Counted from the first letter of the stretch, positions 42,557 through 51,505 are shown. The stretch: DNA of 64,000 nt from Psychrobacillus sp032154225 (GCF_032154225.1 NZ_JALDYF010000007.1:62001-126000); one strand, 5' to 3'. The notes: generated by a model not told the origin, from the letters alone. Made by a program: numbers and translations.

Positions 42557-43839
42557 CAATTTACTTCCCCCTTATCCCAACTTCTCGACTCAACGGAACG
42601 AGCATGGCCTTCTAACTGCTCTAATCTCGCTAACCGAGCAATTTTAGGATATTGCTCATTCCACATTTCCTCTGAATAATAAACAATACTTGTTTTCTTC
42701 ACGAAATCATCTATACATAATCCACTTGAAAACCTTGCTGTACTATTTGTTGGCAGCACATGGTTCGTTCCAGCAAAATAATCGCCGACTGGCTCACTGC
42801 TAAATCTTCCGATAAAAATAGCTCCTGCATGTTTCACTTTTTCACTAACTTGCTCTGGCTGCTCCGTTATAATTTCTAAATGCTCTGGTGCTAACTCATT
42901 AACTGCTTCTATTGCTTTTTCCATCGACTCCGCAATATAAATACAGCCAAAGTTTTCAATGGAAGCTCTCGCAATTTCCTTCCTTGGAAGCTGCTTTAAC
43001 TGTATTTCCACTTGCTTCGCCACTTCTTTTGCAAGTCCTTCACTCGTCGTTATTAAAACAGAACTTGCAAACTGATCATGCTCTGCTTGTGCCAATAAAT
43101 CAGCTGCGACTTCATCTGCATACGCTGTATCGTCTGCAATTATAGCGATTTCACTTGGCCCGGCAATCATATCAATCGCAACTTTACCAAACACTTCTCT
43201 TTTAGCAAGTGCCACATAGCTATTCCCTGGTCCTGTAATTTTATCAACCGCAGGAATCGTTTCCGTTCCATAAGCAAGCGCCGCTATTGCCTGCGCTCCT
43301 CCGACTTTATATATTTCGGTTACACCAGCTATCTGAGCTGCGACAAGTACGGAGGCAGGAAGCTTCCCGTCCTTCGAAGGTGGTGATACGATAACGACAC
43401 GTTCCACTCCCGCAACAATTGCTGGAATAGCATTCATTAATACAGATGACGGATAGGCAGCAGTTCCCCCTGGTACATACAAACCTACTGCATCCAGTGG
43501 AGTGATTTTATATTTTATATACGAATTTTTAGCTAATGAAAAATCGATATCTTGACGCACTTGCTGTATATGAAATGCCCGAATATTAGCAGCAGCTTCT
43601 TCTAAATCTTTCACTAACTGTTCATCAAAATTAGCGTACGCTTCCTCCATTTCTTGCTCAGTCACTCGAAGACTAGAAAGCGTTGCCCCGTCCCATTGTT
43701 TCGTATAATCAAAAAGTGCTCGATCCCCATTCTTTTGAACGTTTGCAATAACTTCTCGAACAGTTGATACATGCTGTTCATTTGCTTGTTCTACTGATCT
43801 TTGTAAAGAAATTTTATCCGTAAGCTTTGCTATTTTCAT
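42556..43839 (-). CDS. hisD: Histidinol dehydrogenase
   Basis: A 427-residue Zn enzyme for the last two oxidations of the pathway. Motifs: VIVSPPSKDGKLPASVLVAA, VGGAQAIAALAYGTETIP, TGPGNSYVALAKREVFG, IDMIAGPSEIAIIADD, LLAQAEHDQFASS, APEHLEI and AGTNHVLPT with the zinc and catalytic His/Glu residues. Confidence 0.97.
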   Translation of the reverse strand: MKIAKLTDKISLQRSVEQANEQHVSTVREVIANVQKNGDRALFDYTKQWDGATLSSLRVTEQEMEEAYANFDEQLVKDLEEAAANIRAFHIQQVRQDIDFSLAKNSYIKYKITPLDAVGLYVPGGTAAYPSSVLMNAIPAIVAGVERVVIVSPPSKDGKLPASVLVAAQIAGVTEIYKVGGAQAIAALAYGTETIPAVDKITGPGNSYVALAKREVFGKVAIDMIAGPSEIAIIADDTAYADEVAADLLAQAEHDQFASSVLITTSEGLAKEVAKQVEIQLKQLPRKEIARASIENFGCIYIAESMEKAIEAVNELAPEHLEIITEQPEQVSEKVKHAGAIFIGRFSSEPVGDYFAGTNHVLPTNSTARFSSGLCIDDFVKKTSIVYYSEEMWNEQYPKIARLARLEQLEGHARSVESRSWDKGEVN

Positions 43840-43848
43840 AGAAGTTCC

Positions 43849-44478
43849 CTACCTTTTATTCAGCGCATTTTTTAATTGTGCGACAAATTCTCGTATTCGT
43901 TCACTTTTCACTCGATAGCTTACTGGATTCACAATTAATCGAGAGGATATAGCGACAATTTTTTCATACTCCACAAGTCCATTTTCTTTTAATGTTTGAC
44001 CAGTGGAAACAATATCAACAATTCGATCCGCCAGCCCAATCATCGGTGCTAATTCAATCGAACCGTTTAACTCAATAATTTCTACTTGCTCGCCTTTTTC
44101 TTTATAAAAATTCGTTGCGATTGTCGGATATTTCGTTGCTACTCTCGGTGCGATTTCATTCATTTTTGTATTTGGAAGTCCCGCCGTTGCGATGTAGCAA
44201 TTACTTATACGTAAATCAAGTAACTCATGCACATCTCGGTGCTGCTCAAGCAACACATCTTTGCCTGCTATTCCGATATCCGCTACGCCATGTTCTACAT
44301 ACACTGGAACATCCATTGGCTTTGCTAAGATGAATGCAATTCTTTCATTAGGTGCTTCTACTATTAACTTGCGAGAATCATTTATTTCATTCGGCAAATC
44401 AAATCCTGCTTCTATAAAAAGTTTATATGCTTCTTCAAAAATGCGCCCTTTTGGCATGGCAATCGTTAATTCATTCAC
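43849..44478 (-). CDS. hisG: ATP phosphoribosyltransferase, short form
   Basis: A 209-residue HisG of the short type, lacking the C-terminal regulatory domain, so it depends on HisZ encoded just upstream. Motifs: ELTIAMPKGRIFEEAYKLF, VEHGVADIGIAGKDVLLE and LADRIVDIVSTGQTLKENGL. GTG 44478, with AAGGTGG eight bases upstream and overlapping the hisZ stop by eight bases, is preferred to the ATG at 44502. Confidence 0.95.
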   Translation of the reverse strand: MNELTIAMPKGRIFEEAYKLFIEAGFDLPNEINDSRKLIVEAPNERIAFILAKPMDVPVYVEHGVADIGIAGKDVLLEQHRDVHELLDLRISNCYIATAGLPNTKMNEIAPRVATKYPTIATNFYKEKGEQVEIIELNGSIELAPMIGLADRIVDIVSTGQTLKENGLVEYEKIVAISSRLIVNPVSYRVKSERIREFVAQLKNALNKR

Positions 44479-45649
44479 GTACAGAACCACCTTCTGAAAC
44501 AATTATGACGTCATCAAAAATCCGTTTAAATGCCTCTAAGTCACTGACACTTCCCATATATTGAACCGTCACTCTTTCTGCATTTTTTCTTTTTTCTTCT
44601 GCAAGTCCATTTGCCTTTGCATATGAATCTTTATGAAATAATAAAAGCGTATGTTTTTCTTCCACTTCTTTAGGAGGTAATACTTCTAATAATCGATCGA
44701 CCCGAATGCCAAAGCCAGTTGCTCCGACTTCCTCATCAAATAGCTTAAACAGTTCGTCATAGCGACCACCATTTCCAATAGGAAATCCACTTCCGGCAGC
44801 ATGAATTTCAAAAAGCATGCCCGTGTAGTAACTCATATGACTTGCCAATGTAAAGTCGAATGAAACAATCGAAGGATCATTTAACTGCATTGTCAATAAA
44901 GATTGAAGCTGCTCCACTTGATCAATCAAATGTTGCTGATCAGTTGTTAATAATGGTCTATAATCTTCAATTGACTTCGATTCTACTGTGTTATCAATTA
45001 ATGTCATTAAATTTTCTTTATCGCCTTCTAGCAATAACATATCTTCTAATTTTTGTTCGAATCCTACAAAATTCTTTTCTACTAACAGCTGACGTAAAGT
45101 TTCAGCTTGATCTTTTTTATTCGTATTATTTTTTAAAATGGCCGTTAGTACACCTGCATGCCCTACCGTAATTCGAAAGCTTTCTACGCCAAGAGCCTTC
45201 ACAAGCTCGACGGCCGTATGAATAATTTCACTATCCCCATATGGACTAAAATCGCCAATTAACTCTAAACCTAGCTGTTCGAATTCCGCTGGTCTACCAC
45301 CTTCTCGATGCTGTGCCCGAAATACATTGGCATAATAAGCTAACCTCAGCGGATTTTTTTCTTTTAATAGCTTTGAAGCTGCAATTCGAGCAATCGGAGT
45401 AGTCATATCTGGGCGTAAAACAAGCATTTCTCCTTGGTTATCAACGAGTTTAAAAAGGGAAGACTCATCAATTGCAGATGCTTTACCAATTGTTTCAAAA
45501 TATTCAACAGATGGTGTTTTGATAAAGTCGTATCCTTTATTTCTTATAAACTCCCTTGCCACTGAGCGTATGTATTCCTTTTGTTCATTTACTTTCGGAA
45601 ATGAATCCCGCATTCCTAGCGGTTTCTCAAACATTTGAATAGTACTCAT
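44471..45649 (-). CDS. hisZ: ATP phosphoribosyltransferase regulatory subunit
   Basis: A 392-residue paralogue of histidyl-tRNA synthetase, without the tRNA-binding part, that forms the active complex with short HisG and confers histidine feedback. Aminoacyl-synthetase class II motifs are visible: VLRPDMTTPIARIAASKL, YYANVFRAQHREGGRPAEFE, FPIGNGGRYDELFKLF. ATG 45649 has AAGGGGTGGG upstream. First gene of the operon. Confidence 0.93.
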   Translation of the reverse strand: MSTIQMFEKPLGMRDSFPKVNEQKEYIRSVAREFIRNKGYDFIKTPSVEYFETIGKASAIDESSLFKLVDNQGEMLVLRPDMTTPIARIAASKLLKEKNPLRLAYYANVFRAQHREGGRPAEFEQLGLELIGDFSPYGDSEIIHTAVELVKALGVESFRITVGHAGVLTAILKNNTNKKDQAETLRQLLVEKNFVGFEQKLEDMLLLEGDKENLMTLIDNTVESKSIEDYRPLLTTDQQHLIDQVEQLQSLLTMQLNDPSIVSFDFTLASHMSYYTGMLFEIHAAGSGFPIGNGGRYDELFKLFDEEVGATGFGIRVDRLLEVLPPKEVEEKHTLLLFHKDSYAKANGLAEEKRKNAERVTVQYMGSVSDLEAFKRIFDDVIIVSEGGSVRE

Positions 45650-45679
45650 TTTCCCACCCCTTAACAACACTTTAACACA

Positions 45680-45691
45680 CTAGAGAACTAG
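45680..45691. promoter_or_regulatory. Candidate TrpR-type operator of the his operon
   Basis: CTAGAGAACTAG lies about 20 bases downstream of the -10 box. The CTAG-N4-CTAG form matches the TrpR operator core (CTAGTTAACTAG). A TrpR-family regulator (YerC/HisR type) is thought to control histidine genes in Bacillales, so this is a plausible binding site. Confidence 0.5.
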
Positions 45692-45709
45692 AGAGTTGAA
45701 TTAAAATAA

Positions 45710-45738
45710 ATTCTATCTTAAATTGTTCAATTCGTCAA
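45710..45738 (-). promoter_or_regulatory. Sigma-A promoter of the his operon
   Basis: On the minus strand TTGACG (45738-45733) and TAGAAT (45715-45710) are 17 bases apart, giving a leader of about 55 bases, too short for a T-box. Confidence 0.7.
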
Positions 45739-45798
45739 CTTCTTATATATTTCCTTTTTTATCCTAAGAAAACCGCAAAACAGAATACCGTGACGATA

Positions 45799-46490
45799 GA
45801 GTTTCCGGCTCGCTCCAGGCTTCTCATTGGGCTATGCGATGAACGGTGAAATTTTTAAAATGTGTTGGAAGCGGCTACGCCTCTTCCAACACACTTTTTG
45901 TTCGGTCGTCCTATGGCAAATGTTCGCTTTCCACTCTCCAGAAACTACTATACCAGGCAGTTAAATATTTTTAGCAATAGAAGAAGCGAGTCACATTCTA
46001 TATCATTTGAAGGCCGCCAAAGATACAATTTTGGCAGCTTTTTGTAGTTTTTTATAAAGGGACACTTCTATTGGTTGATCCAGTCTGTAGAAAGAACACT
46101 TACTACCTACAAAAATGAATCTTACCTTTTTAGTAAGAAAGACGAGATGACAAATTATTCACTTTCTTACCAGATTCACCACTTAGTGTTTAAAGATAGT
46201 GAAGTAAGTACTTCGTAAAAACACTTGATTAGAAAGAATATGATTACATCCTTCTAAACTAGATGGATACAGTGCAAAGCGGCGACTCGAGCGGGAATAG
46301 CGGATGTTTTTTGCACCGAAAGCAAAGCGGCAGGTGCACCGAGCAGAAAACCCCGCAGGAAAGACACTGGCCGAACTTTATTCGGCCAGTGTCTTTGCGA
46401 CGAGTAACCGCAGGAGCACATGTTTTTACAGCGACGAGGAGATTGAAGCCGTGCCAGCCGGAAAGCGTCCGCTTGAAACGGAATCCTTGC
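45799..46490 (+). repeat. Composite interspersed repeat, copy B
   Basis: The longest of three copies (about 690 bases). Compared with copy A it shares GTTTCCGGCTCGCTCCAGGC, TTGGAAG ... CTTCCAACA, GGCAATAGAAGAAGC-like text, GACACTTCT, GGCGACTC-AGCGGGA, AGCGGATGTTTT, GACGAGTAACCGCAGGAGCA and GGAAAGCGTCCGCTTGAAAC. It separates the his operon from yvoF. Confidence 0.85.
46361..46395. repeat. Perfect 15-bp hairpin inside repeat copy B
   Basis: AAGACACTGGCCGAA and TTCGGCCAGTGTCTT are exact complements around the five-base loop CTTTA. It is not present in copies A or C, where the corresponding place holds other text. Confidence 0.8.
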
Positions 46491-46510
46491 TATCAATTCA
46501 TATACTTCCC

Positions 46511-46559
46511 TAAAAAAAGCTATTTTTCTAAGTTTTATCTCTTAGAAAAATAGCTTTTT
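46511..46559 (-). terminator. Terminator of yvoF
   Basis: AAAAAGCTATTTTTCTAAG and CTTAGAAAAATAGCTTTTT form a perfect 19-bp stem just after the yvoF stop. Confidence 0.85.
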
Positions 46560-46561
46560 AG

Positions 46562-47071
46562 TTACTTATTTTTTCGTTCTAACATTTGTTCTTTCGTATA
46601 AATAATACGCATTGGGTTCCCTCCAACAAAGCAGCCTTCCGGAACATCTTTATTTACAAGCGTAGCAGCAGAAATAATCGCATCGTTTCCAATCGTCACA
46701 CCAGGTAAAACGGTCGTGTTCGCACCAATTAACACCCGGTCACCAATAATAACATCACCGATTCGGTATTCATCGATTAAATATTCATGCGCTAGAATTG
46801 TCGTATTATACCCAACAACTGAATTCACACCTATTTTAATTCGCTCTGGAAACATCACATCTACCATAACCATCAATGCAAAAGACGTCTGTTCCCCTAC
46901 TTCCATCTTTAAAAACGTACGATAGAAAAAGTTTTTCCAACTCAAAAACGGCGTATATCTTGCAGCTTGAATAAAAACAAAATTTTTCACTACTTTCCAA
47001 AAAGGAACGGTATCATATACATGCCATAACGAATTTGCACCACTTACAGGATATCTTTCTGTTTTCCTCAT
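46562..47071 (-). CDS. yvoF: Hexapeptide-repeat acyltransferase (YvoF-like)
   Basis: A 169-residue left-handed beta-helix acyltransferase: repeated hexapeptide strands (IGVNSVVGYNTTILAHEYLI, IGDVIIGDRVLIGANTTVLP, GVTIGNDAIISAATLVNKDV) and the terminal VGGNPMRIIY. Probably transfers an acetyl group to a sugar or cell-wall substrate; the acceptor is unknown. ATG overlaps the ppaX stop by four bases. Order hprK-lgt-yvoD-ppaX-yvoF as in B. subtilis. Confidence 0.88.
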   Translation of the reverse strand: MRKTERYPVSGANSLWHVYDTVPFWKVVKNFVFIQAARYTPFLSWKNFFYRTFLKMEVGEQTSFALMVMVDVMFPERIKIGVNSVVGYNTTILAHEYLIDEYRIGDVIIGDRVLIGANTTVLPGVTIGNDAIISAATLVNKDVPEGCFVGGNPMRIIYTKEQMLERKNK

Positions 47072-47724
47072 ATAGCATTACCTTTTGCAATTGCTAGTAA
47101 GTCACTAATATGACGAAGCACATACGTCGGTTTATATGTAGCTAAGAATGCTTCACCTTTCATAGACCAAGCAACTGCTGCCGTATCTACTCCAGCTCTT
47201 TGACCACCAACGATATCATGAAAATTATCACCAATCATTAAAGCATCTTGTTTTTCTACTCCAACTTTCTCCAAAGCAAGCTCAATTGGCTCTGGATCAG
47301 GTTTCGGATTTTGCACATCGTCCAACCCAACAATCGTATCAAACAAAGCTTCACAGCCCATTAACTTTAAACCTCTATTAATCATCACTTTTCTCTTCGT
47401 TGATACAATCGCGAGTTTATATCCTTGTTCCTTTAAAGCATGCAATGTTTCTACAACCCCATCAAAAGGAACCGCCATTTGATCATGCATTTGACTATTC
47501 CATGCTCGATATTCTTCCATTAGCTCTTTTGTTAATGTTGGATCGACACTATTCATTGATTCATATAAAGTTGGACCTAAAAAAGGTAGAACACTCTCTC
47601 GATCGTATTTCCCAGGAAATCGCCCTCCTAATACATGTAAAAAAGACTGGATAATAAGTTCATTTGTGTCAAGTAACGTACCATCAAAATCAAATAACAA
47701 TGCTTTATAACAATCCTTCTTCAC
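47068..47724 (-). CDS. ppaX: Pyrophosphatase PpaX
   Basis: A 218-residue HAD-superfamily phosphatase: DFDGTLLDTNELIIQSF (motif I), VSTKRKVM, and MIGDNFHDIVGGQRAGV (motif IV). In B. subtilis PpaX hydrolyses the pyrophosphate released by HPr kinase/phosphorylase, encoded two genes upstream in this operon. GTG 47724 overlaps the yvoD stop. Confidence 0.93.
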   Translation of the reverse strand: MKKDCYKALLFDFDGTLLDTNELIIQSFLHVLGGRFPGKYDRESVLPFLGPTLYESMNSVDPTLTKELMEEYRAWNSQMHDQMAVPFDGVVETLHALKEQGYKLAIVSTKRKVMINRGLKLMGCEALFDTIVGLDDVQNPKPDPEPIELALEKVGVEKQDALMIGDNFHDIVGGQRAGVDTAAVAWSMKGEAFLATYKPTYVLRHISDLLAIAKGNAI

Positions 47725-48668
47725 GATGTCATCACTTCCTTTTGTTTCAACTGCTCAGACCTTCGCCAAACATAAGCAATAATAATCGTTAATACAAATG
47801 CCGTCGTAATTCTAATTAAAAACAAAGGTAATATTGGAATTCCTAATGGAACAAATATGAGTGTATCTTCTATCACAGCGTGACAAGCTACTAAAAAGAT
47901 AAAAGCTAGCGTTGCATCCTTTTTACTAACGCCATCTTCCTGTACCGCTTGAATCATGACGCCCGCTCCATACGCTAAGCCCATAACAAGCCCTGCTACC
48001 AACGTTAACGAAGCATTTGGTTGTACGCCAATTACTTTCGTAAATGGTGCAACTTTCTCTGAAAACTTTTGTAAATAATGACGATCCTTTAAAAACTGAA
48101 TAATAATCATTAAAGGAATAACGATTATGGCAAGCTGCAACACACCGAATGTAGCTTTTTGCAAACCGAGCAACACAATTTCTCCCCAACCATCTGGGAC
48201 TTGCGTTGTCGCAGTTGCAACACCATATTTTGCAACTTCACCACCACCTTGCCAAACAAGGTTAATGATTACTGCTGAAAATATCGCTAGTCCAAAACGA
48301 ACAACTAAAACTACCCATAATTTAACGCCTACTCGAAGTGCTACACCTGTTTCGATGAAAATATTATGAGAAAAAGATAACATCGTCGCTAAAATAAATA
48401 CTTCTTTCACTGTTAGCTCAAGCGAAAGAATTCCAGCAATCGCCGCATAAAGATTAAGCGCATTTCCTAAAACTAACGGAATGGCAGCCTCTCCGCTTAG
48501 CCCAATCAGTCCCATAAAAGGCGATATTAAACTGATCACCCACGGGAGCACTGGTGTATATTGTAAAACGACAATCAATAATGTAATAGGAAAAATAATT
48601 TTACTTAATGTCCAAGTCGTCTTTAACCCGGCCATTAGACCCCTTTTTAATGTTCCCATGGCATTCAC
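47721..48668 (-). CDS. yvoD: Nucleoside-recognition (gate) domain membrane protein
   Basis: A 315-residue protein with about eight hydrophobic helices and two 'Gate' domain segments (FPITLLIVVLQYTPVLPWVI, AGLVMGLAYGAGVMIQAVQE), as in spore maturation proteins SpmA/B. Matches yvoD in the hprK-lgt-yvoD-ppaX cluster. The transported substrate is unknown. Confidence 0.85.
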   Translation of the reverse strand: MNAMGTLKRGLMAGLKTTWTLSKIIFPITLLIVVLQYTPVLPWVISLISPFMGLIGLSGEAAIPLVLGNALNLYAAIAGILSLELTVKEVFILATMLSFSHNIFIETGVALRVGVKLWVVLVVRFGLAIFSAVIINLVWQGGGEVAKYGVATATTQVPDGWGEIVLLGLQKATFGVLQLAIIVIPLMIIIQFLKDRHYLQKFSEKVAPFTKVIGVQPNASLTLVAGLVMGLAYGAGVMIQAVQEDGVSKKDATLAFIFLVACHAVIEDTLIFVPLGIPILPLFLIRITTAFVLTIIIAYVWRRSEQLKQKEVMTS

Positions 48669-48676
48669 TTCTTCCC

Positions 48677-49489
48677 TTACTTATCCTGATAACGAACAGC
48701 TGGTTTTACAGTTATTCTTCTATAAATAAATATGCTTATTGCTATAACAATCGTTACTAACGAAACTACTTGTGCTGTACGTAAATCACCTATTAAATAC
48801 AAACTATCCGTACGCATTCCCTCTATAAAAAATCTTCCTACTGAATACCAAGTTAAATAGAACAGGAACATTTCTCCACGAAGTAAATTTACTTTTCGTA
48901 ATAAAATTAAAATAATAACCCCTATCAAATTCCAAATCGATTCATATAAAAAAGTAGGGTGGTAATAACTACCTTCTATATACATTTGATTAATAATCCA
49001 TTCTGGTAGCTTTAAGTTTTCTAAAAAAGTTCTAGTTACTTCTCCACCATGCGCTTCTTGGTTCATAAAATTGCCCCAACGCCCTACTGTTTGCCCGATC
49101 AAAATACTTGGCGCAACAATATCCGTTACTTTCCAAAAAGAACTGTTTCTTTTTTTCGTAAAGAAGTACGCAGTTAAAAAAGAAGCAATTAATGCACCGT
49201 GAATTGCAATTCCACCATTCCAAACTTGAATAATTTTCTCTGGATGCTGGCTATAAAAGTCCCATTTAAAAATTACATAATAAATTCTTGCCCCTACAAT
49301 AGCTAAAGGAACTGCCCAAATAAGAAGATCTGTTAAATAATCTTGATGAAATCCACGCTTTACCATTTCTCTTTGTGCGACAATAAACGCCAAAACAATC
49401 CCTAATGCAATAATAATTCCATACCATCGTACTTCTAACGAGCCTAGTGAAAATGCTACTGGATCTATTGCTTGTAAAATAATATTCAT
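48677..49489 (-). CDS. lgt: Prolipoprotein diacylglyceryl transferase
   Basis: A 270-residue seven-helix membrane enzyme that attaches diacylglycerol to lipoprotein cysteines. Signature GQTVGRWGNFMNQEAHGGEV, the catalytic His region GGIAIHGALI, and PTFLYESIWNLIG. Starts with GAGAGGAG upstream, 18 bases after hprK. Confidence 0.97.
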   Translation of the reverse strand: MNIILQAIDPVAFSLGSLEVRWYGIIIALGIVLAFIVAQREMVKRGFHQDYLTDLLIWAVPLAIVGARIYYVIFKWDFYSQHPEKIIQVWNGGIAIHGALIASFLTAYFFTKKRNSSFWKVTDIVAPSILIGQTVGRWGNFMNQEAHGGEVTRTFLENLKLPEWIINQMYIEGSYYHPTFLYESIWNLIGVIILILLRKVNLLRGEMFLFYLTWYSVGRFFIEGMRTDSLYLIGDLRTAQVVSLVTIVIAISIFIYRRITVKPAVRYQDK

Positions 49490-49506
49490 CTTAAACTCCT
49501 CTCAAC

Positions 49507-50442
49507 TTAAAAGCTGCTTTCTCCATTTTGAGTAATAACATCATCTAAACGTTTTGCAAATTCCTCGGCAGTATTTACTCCCATACGTTTTAAACGATGA
49601 TTCATTGCAGCTACTTCAATAATTACAGATAAATTTCGACCAGGTCTAACTGGTACGGTTAACTTCGTAATATTCGTATTAATAATTTCTATCGTTTCTT
49701 CTTCTAAACCAAGACGATCATACGTCTTTTTCTCATCCCATATTTCCAGCTCTATCACAAGTGTAATACGCTTATAGCTACGAATTGCACTTGTACCAAA
49801 CAGCGTCATTATATTAATGATACCTAAACCACGAATTTCTAGAAGATGCTCTATTAATTTCGGAGCATTGCCGACTAATGTATTCTCGCCTTCTTGCCTT
49901 ATTTCTACACAATCATCGGCAACTAATCGGTGACCCTTTTTCACTAATTCCAGAGCCGTTTCACTTTTCCCGACTCCGCTTTTCCCAGTAATTAACACGC
50001 CTACACCATATATATCAACTAGCACGCCATGGACTGCGGTTGTAGGTGCAAGCTGGCTTTCCAAAAAATTCGTTAACAAACTTGAAAATCGTGTTGTCGG
50101 CATTTTCGTTGTTAAAACAGGAACCGATTTTTCATTTGAAGCTGCAATTAATTCTGGAGGAACCTCCATACCATGCGAAATGATAATTACCGGTGTGTCC
50201 TGCTCACATAATTTCAACATTCTTTCTTTTTTTTCTTCCGGCTCTAAAAGTTGAAAAAAGGAAATTTCCGTTTTACCCATAAGCTGAATTCGATCCGATG
50301 GATAATGTGTGAAATAACCTGCCATTTCAATTCCTGGTCGAGAAATATCACTAAGAGAAACATGACGTCCTATTCCCTCTTCACCACTTACTAATGTTAG
50401 ATTAAACTTTTCTTTTATCTCTTTTGTCGTAACATGGGGCAT
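49507..50442 (-). CDS. hprK: HPr kinase/phosphorylase
   Basis: A 311-residue bifunctional enzyme that phosphorylates Ser46 of HPr and Crh. The P-loop GKSGVGKSETALELVKKGH, VEIRQEGENTLVG, and the signature LEIRGLGIINIMTLFG are visible, with the C-terminal VIIEVAAMNHRLKRMGVN. ATG 50442 has GAGAGGAG upstream. First gene of the lgt-yvoD-ppaX-yvoF operon. Confidence 0.97.
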   Translation of the reverse strand: MPHVTTKEIKEKFNLTLVSGEEGIGRHVSLSDISRPGIEMAGYFTHYPSDRIQLMGKTEISFFQLLEPEEKKERMLKLCEQDTPVIIISHGMEVPPELIAASNEKSVPVLTTKMPTTRFSSLLTNFLESQLAPTTAVHGVLVDIYGVGVLITGKSGVGKSETALELVKKGHRLVADDCVEIRQEGENTLVGNAPKLIEHLLEIRGLGIINIMTLFGTSAIRSYKRITLVIELEIWDEKKTYDRLGLEEETIEIINTNITKLTVPVRPGRNLSVIIEVAAMNHRLKRMGVNTAEEFAKRLDDVITQNGESSF

Positions 50443-50564
50443 TTTTAAAACTCCTCTCACGCTTCTGTTTTCACATAGTTCTTATTTTAGCATGATTATT
50501 CAAACTTTTTGTATCCATTTGTCTTTTCTCGTTCTATTTATTCATAGAAAGGGGTGACTTTACA

Positions 50565-51110
50565 TTGAAAATTATGCTCGATGCAGGTCATGGACAAGAA
50601 ACAGCCGGAAAAAGAACACCCGATGGAAAAATGAAAGAATTCGATTTTAATCAAGCTGTTGTTCATTTTCTCAAAAAAGAATTAGAGCAATTCGGAGTTG
50701 TTGTACTACTAAGCAACTGTGGAACTTCTGATTTACCATTGCGTGAAAGAACATCTCTCGCCAATAAGTTCAAGGTGCACGCATTCATCTCGATCCATGC
50801 AAATGCTTTTGGCTCCACTTGGAATGAAGTAAGCGGAATTGAAACTTTTATGTACACAAAGCCTTCTGAGCAATCCAAATTACTAGCAAATGCCATACAA
50901 AATTCAATATGCGCTTTGTTGAAAAGAAAAGATAGAGGAGTGAAACAAGCAGATTTTGCTGTTGTTCGTGATACAAAAATGCCTGCAGTATTAGTGGAGT
51001 GTGGATTTATGACAAATAAAGAAGAAGCATTATTGCTACAAAGCGAACAATATCGCCTTCTCTGTGCGAAGGCAATTGCCGTAGCAATCCTTTGTTGGAG
51101 AAATAAATAA
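50565..51110 (+). CDS. N-acetylmuramoyl-L-alanine amidase (Amidase_3)
   Basis: A 181-residue zinc amidase domain: KIMLDAGHGQETAG (first His), the Glu in KMKEFDFNQA, SIHANAFGS (second His) and VLVECGFMTNKEEALLL (catalytic Glu). Starts at TTG 50565 with AAAGGGGTGA upstream. No signal peptide or wall-binding domain, as in the CwlC type, whose members act on the mother-cell wall. The substrate bond is MurNAc-L-Ala in peptidoglycan. Confidence 0.9.
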   Translation: MKIMLDAGHGQETAGKRTPDGKMKEFDFNQAVVHFLKKELEQFGVVVLLSNCGTSDLPLRERTSLANKFKVHAFISIHANAFGSTWNEVSGIETFMYTKPSEQSKLLANAIQNSICALLKRKDRGVKQADFAVVRDTKMPAVLVECGFMTNKEEALLLQSEQYRLLCAKAIAVAILCWRNK

Positions 51111-51116
51111 GAAATA

Positions 51117-51505
51117 GTTTCTTACTCGCTCTAGGCTCCCCATTGGGCCATACAATAAACGGGAAAACTTTAAAAACTTTTCGGAAGTGGCTGCGCCTCT
51201 TCCAACAAGCTTTTTGTAGGTTTTAGAAAGAGACACTTCTACATTTGGATAGAAAATGTAGAAGTAGATGGAAATTTATTTCGTACGAAAATTGTCTGTC
51301 ATTTCTAACTTGAAGTGCTGATTAACTTTTTACTCTTCCTCTACATGAAAGAGCTTAAGTAGAAAGAACCTGAATATACTCTCATAAGCAGGATGGATGT
51401 AGTGAAAAGCGGCGACACCAGTGGGAACAGTGGATGTTTTCTGCGACGAGGAGATTGAAGCCGCCCCCCACGGAAAGCGCCTGCTTGTAACAAAATCCAC
51501 TACAT
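51117..51505 (+). repeat. Composite interspersed repeat, copy C (shortened)
   Basis: About 390 bases related to copies A and B: the start CTCGCTCTAGGCTCCCCATT, GGAAGTGGCTGCGCCTCTTCC, GACACTTCTAC, then GGCGACACCAGTGGGAACAG, GCGACGAGGAGATTGAAGCC and GGAAAGCG. Relative to B the middle 144 bases are missing exactly between two CTTTTTGT octamers. It lies in the convergent region between the amidase and the yvlB-like gene. Confidence 0.75.

Noticed and set aside
45650..45798. T-box or attenuator leader for the his operon
   Set aside because: Only about 55 bases separate the promoter from hisZ; no specifier hairpin or T-box sequence is seen.
46254..46553. Open frames on both strands in repeat copy B
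   Set aside because: They span the repeat and its perfect hairpin, have no ribosome site and no equivalent in the other copies.
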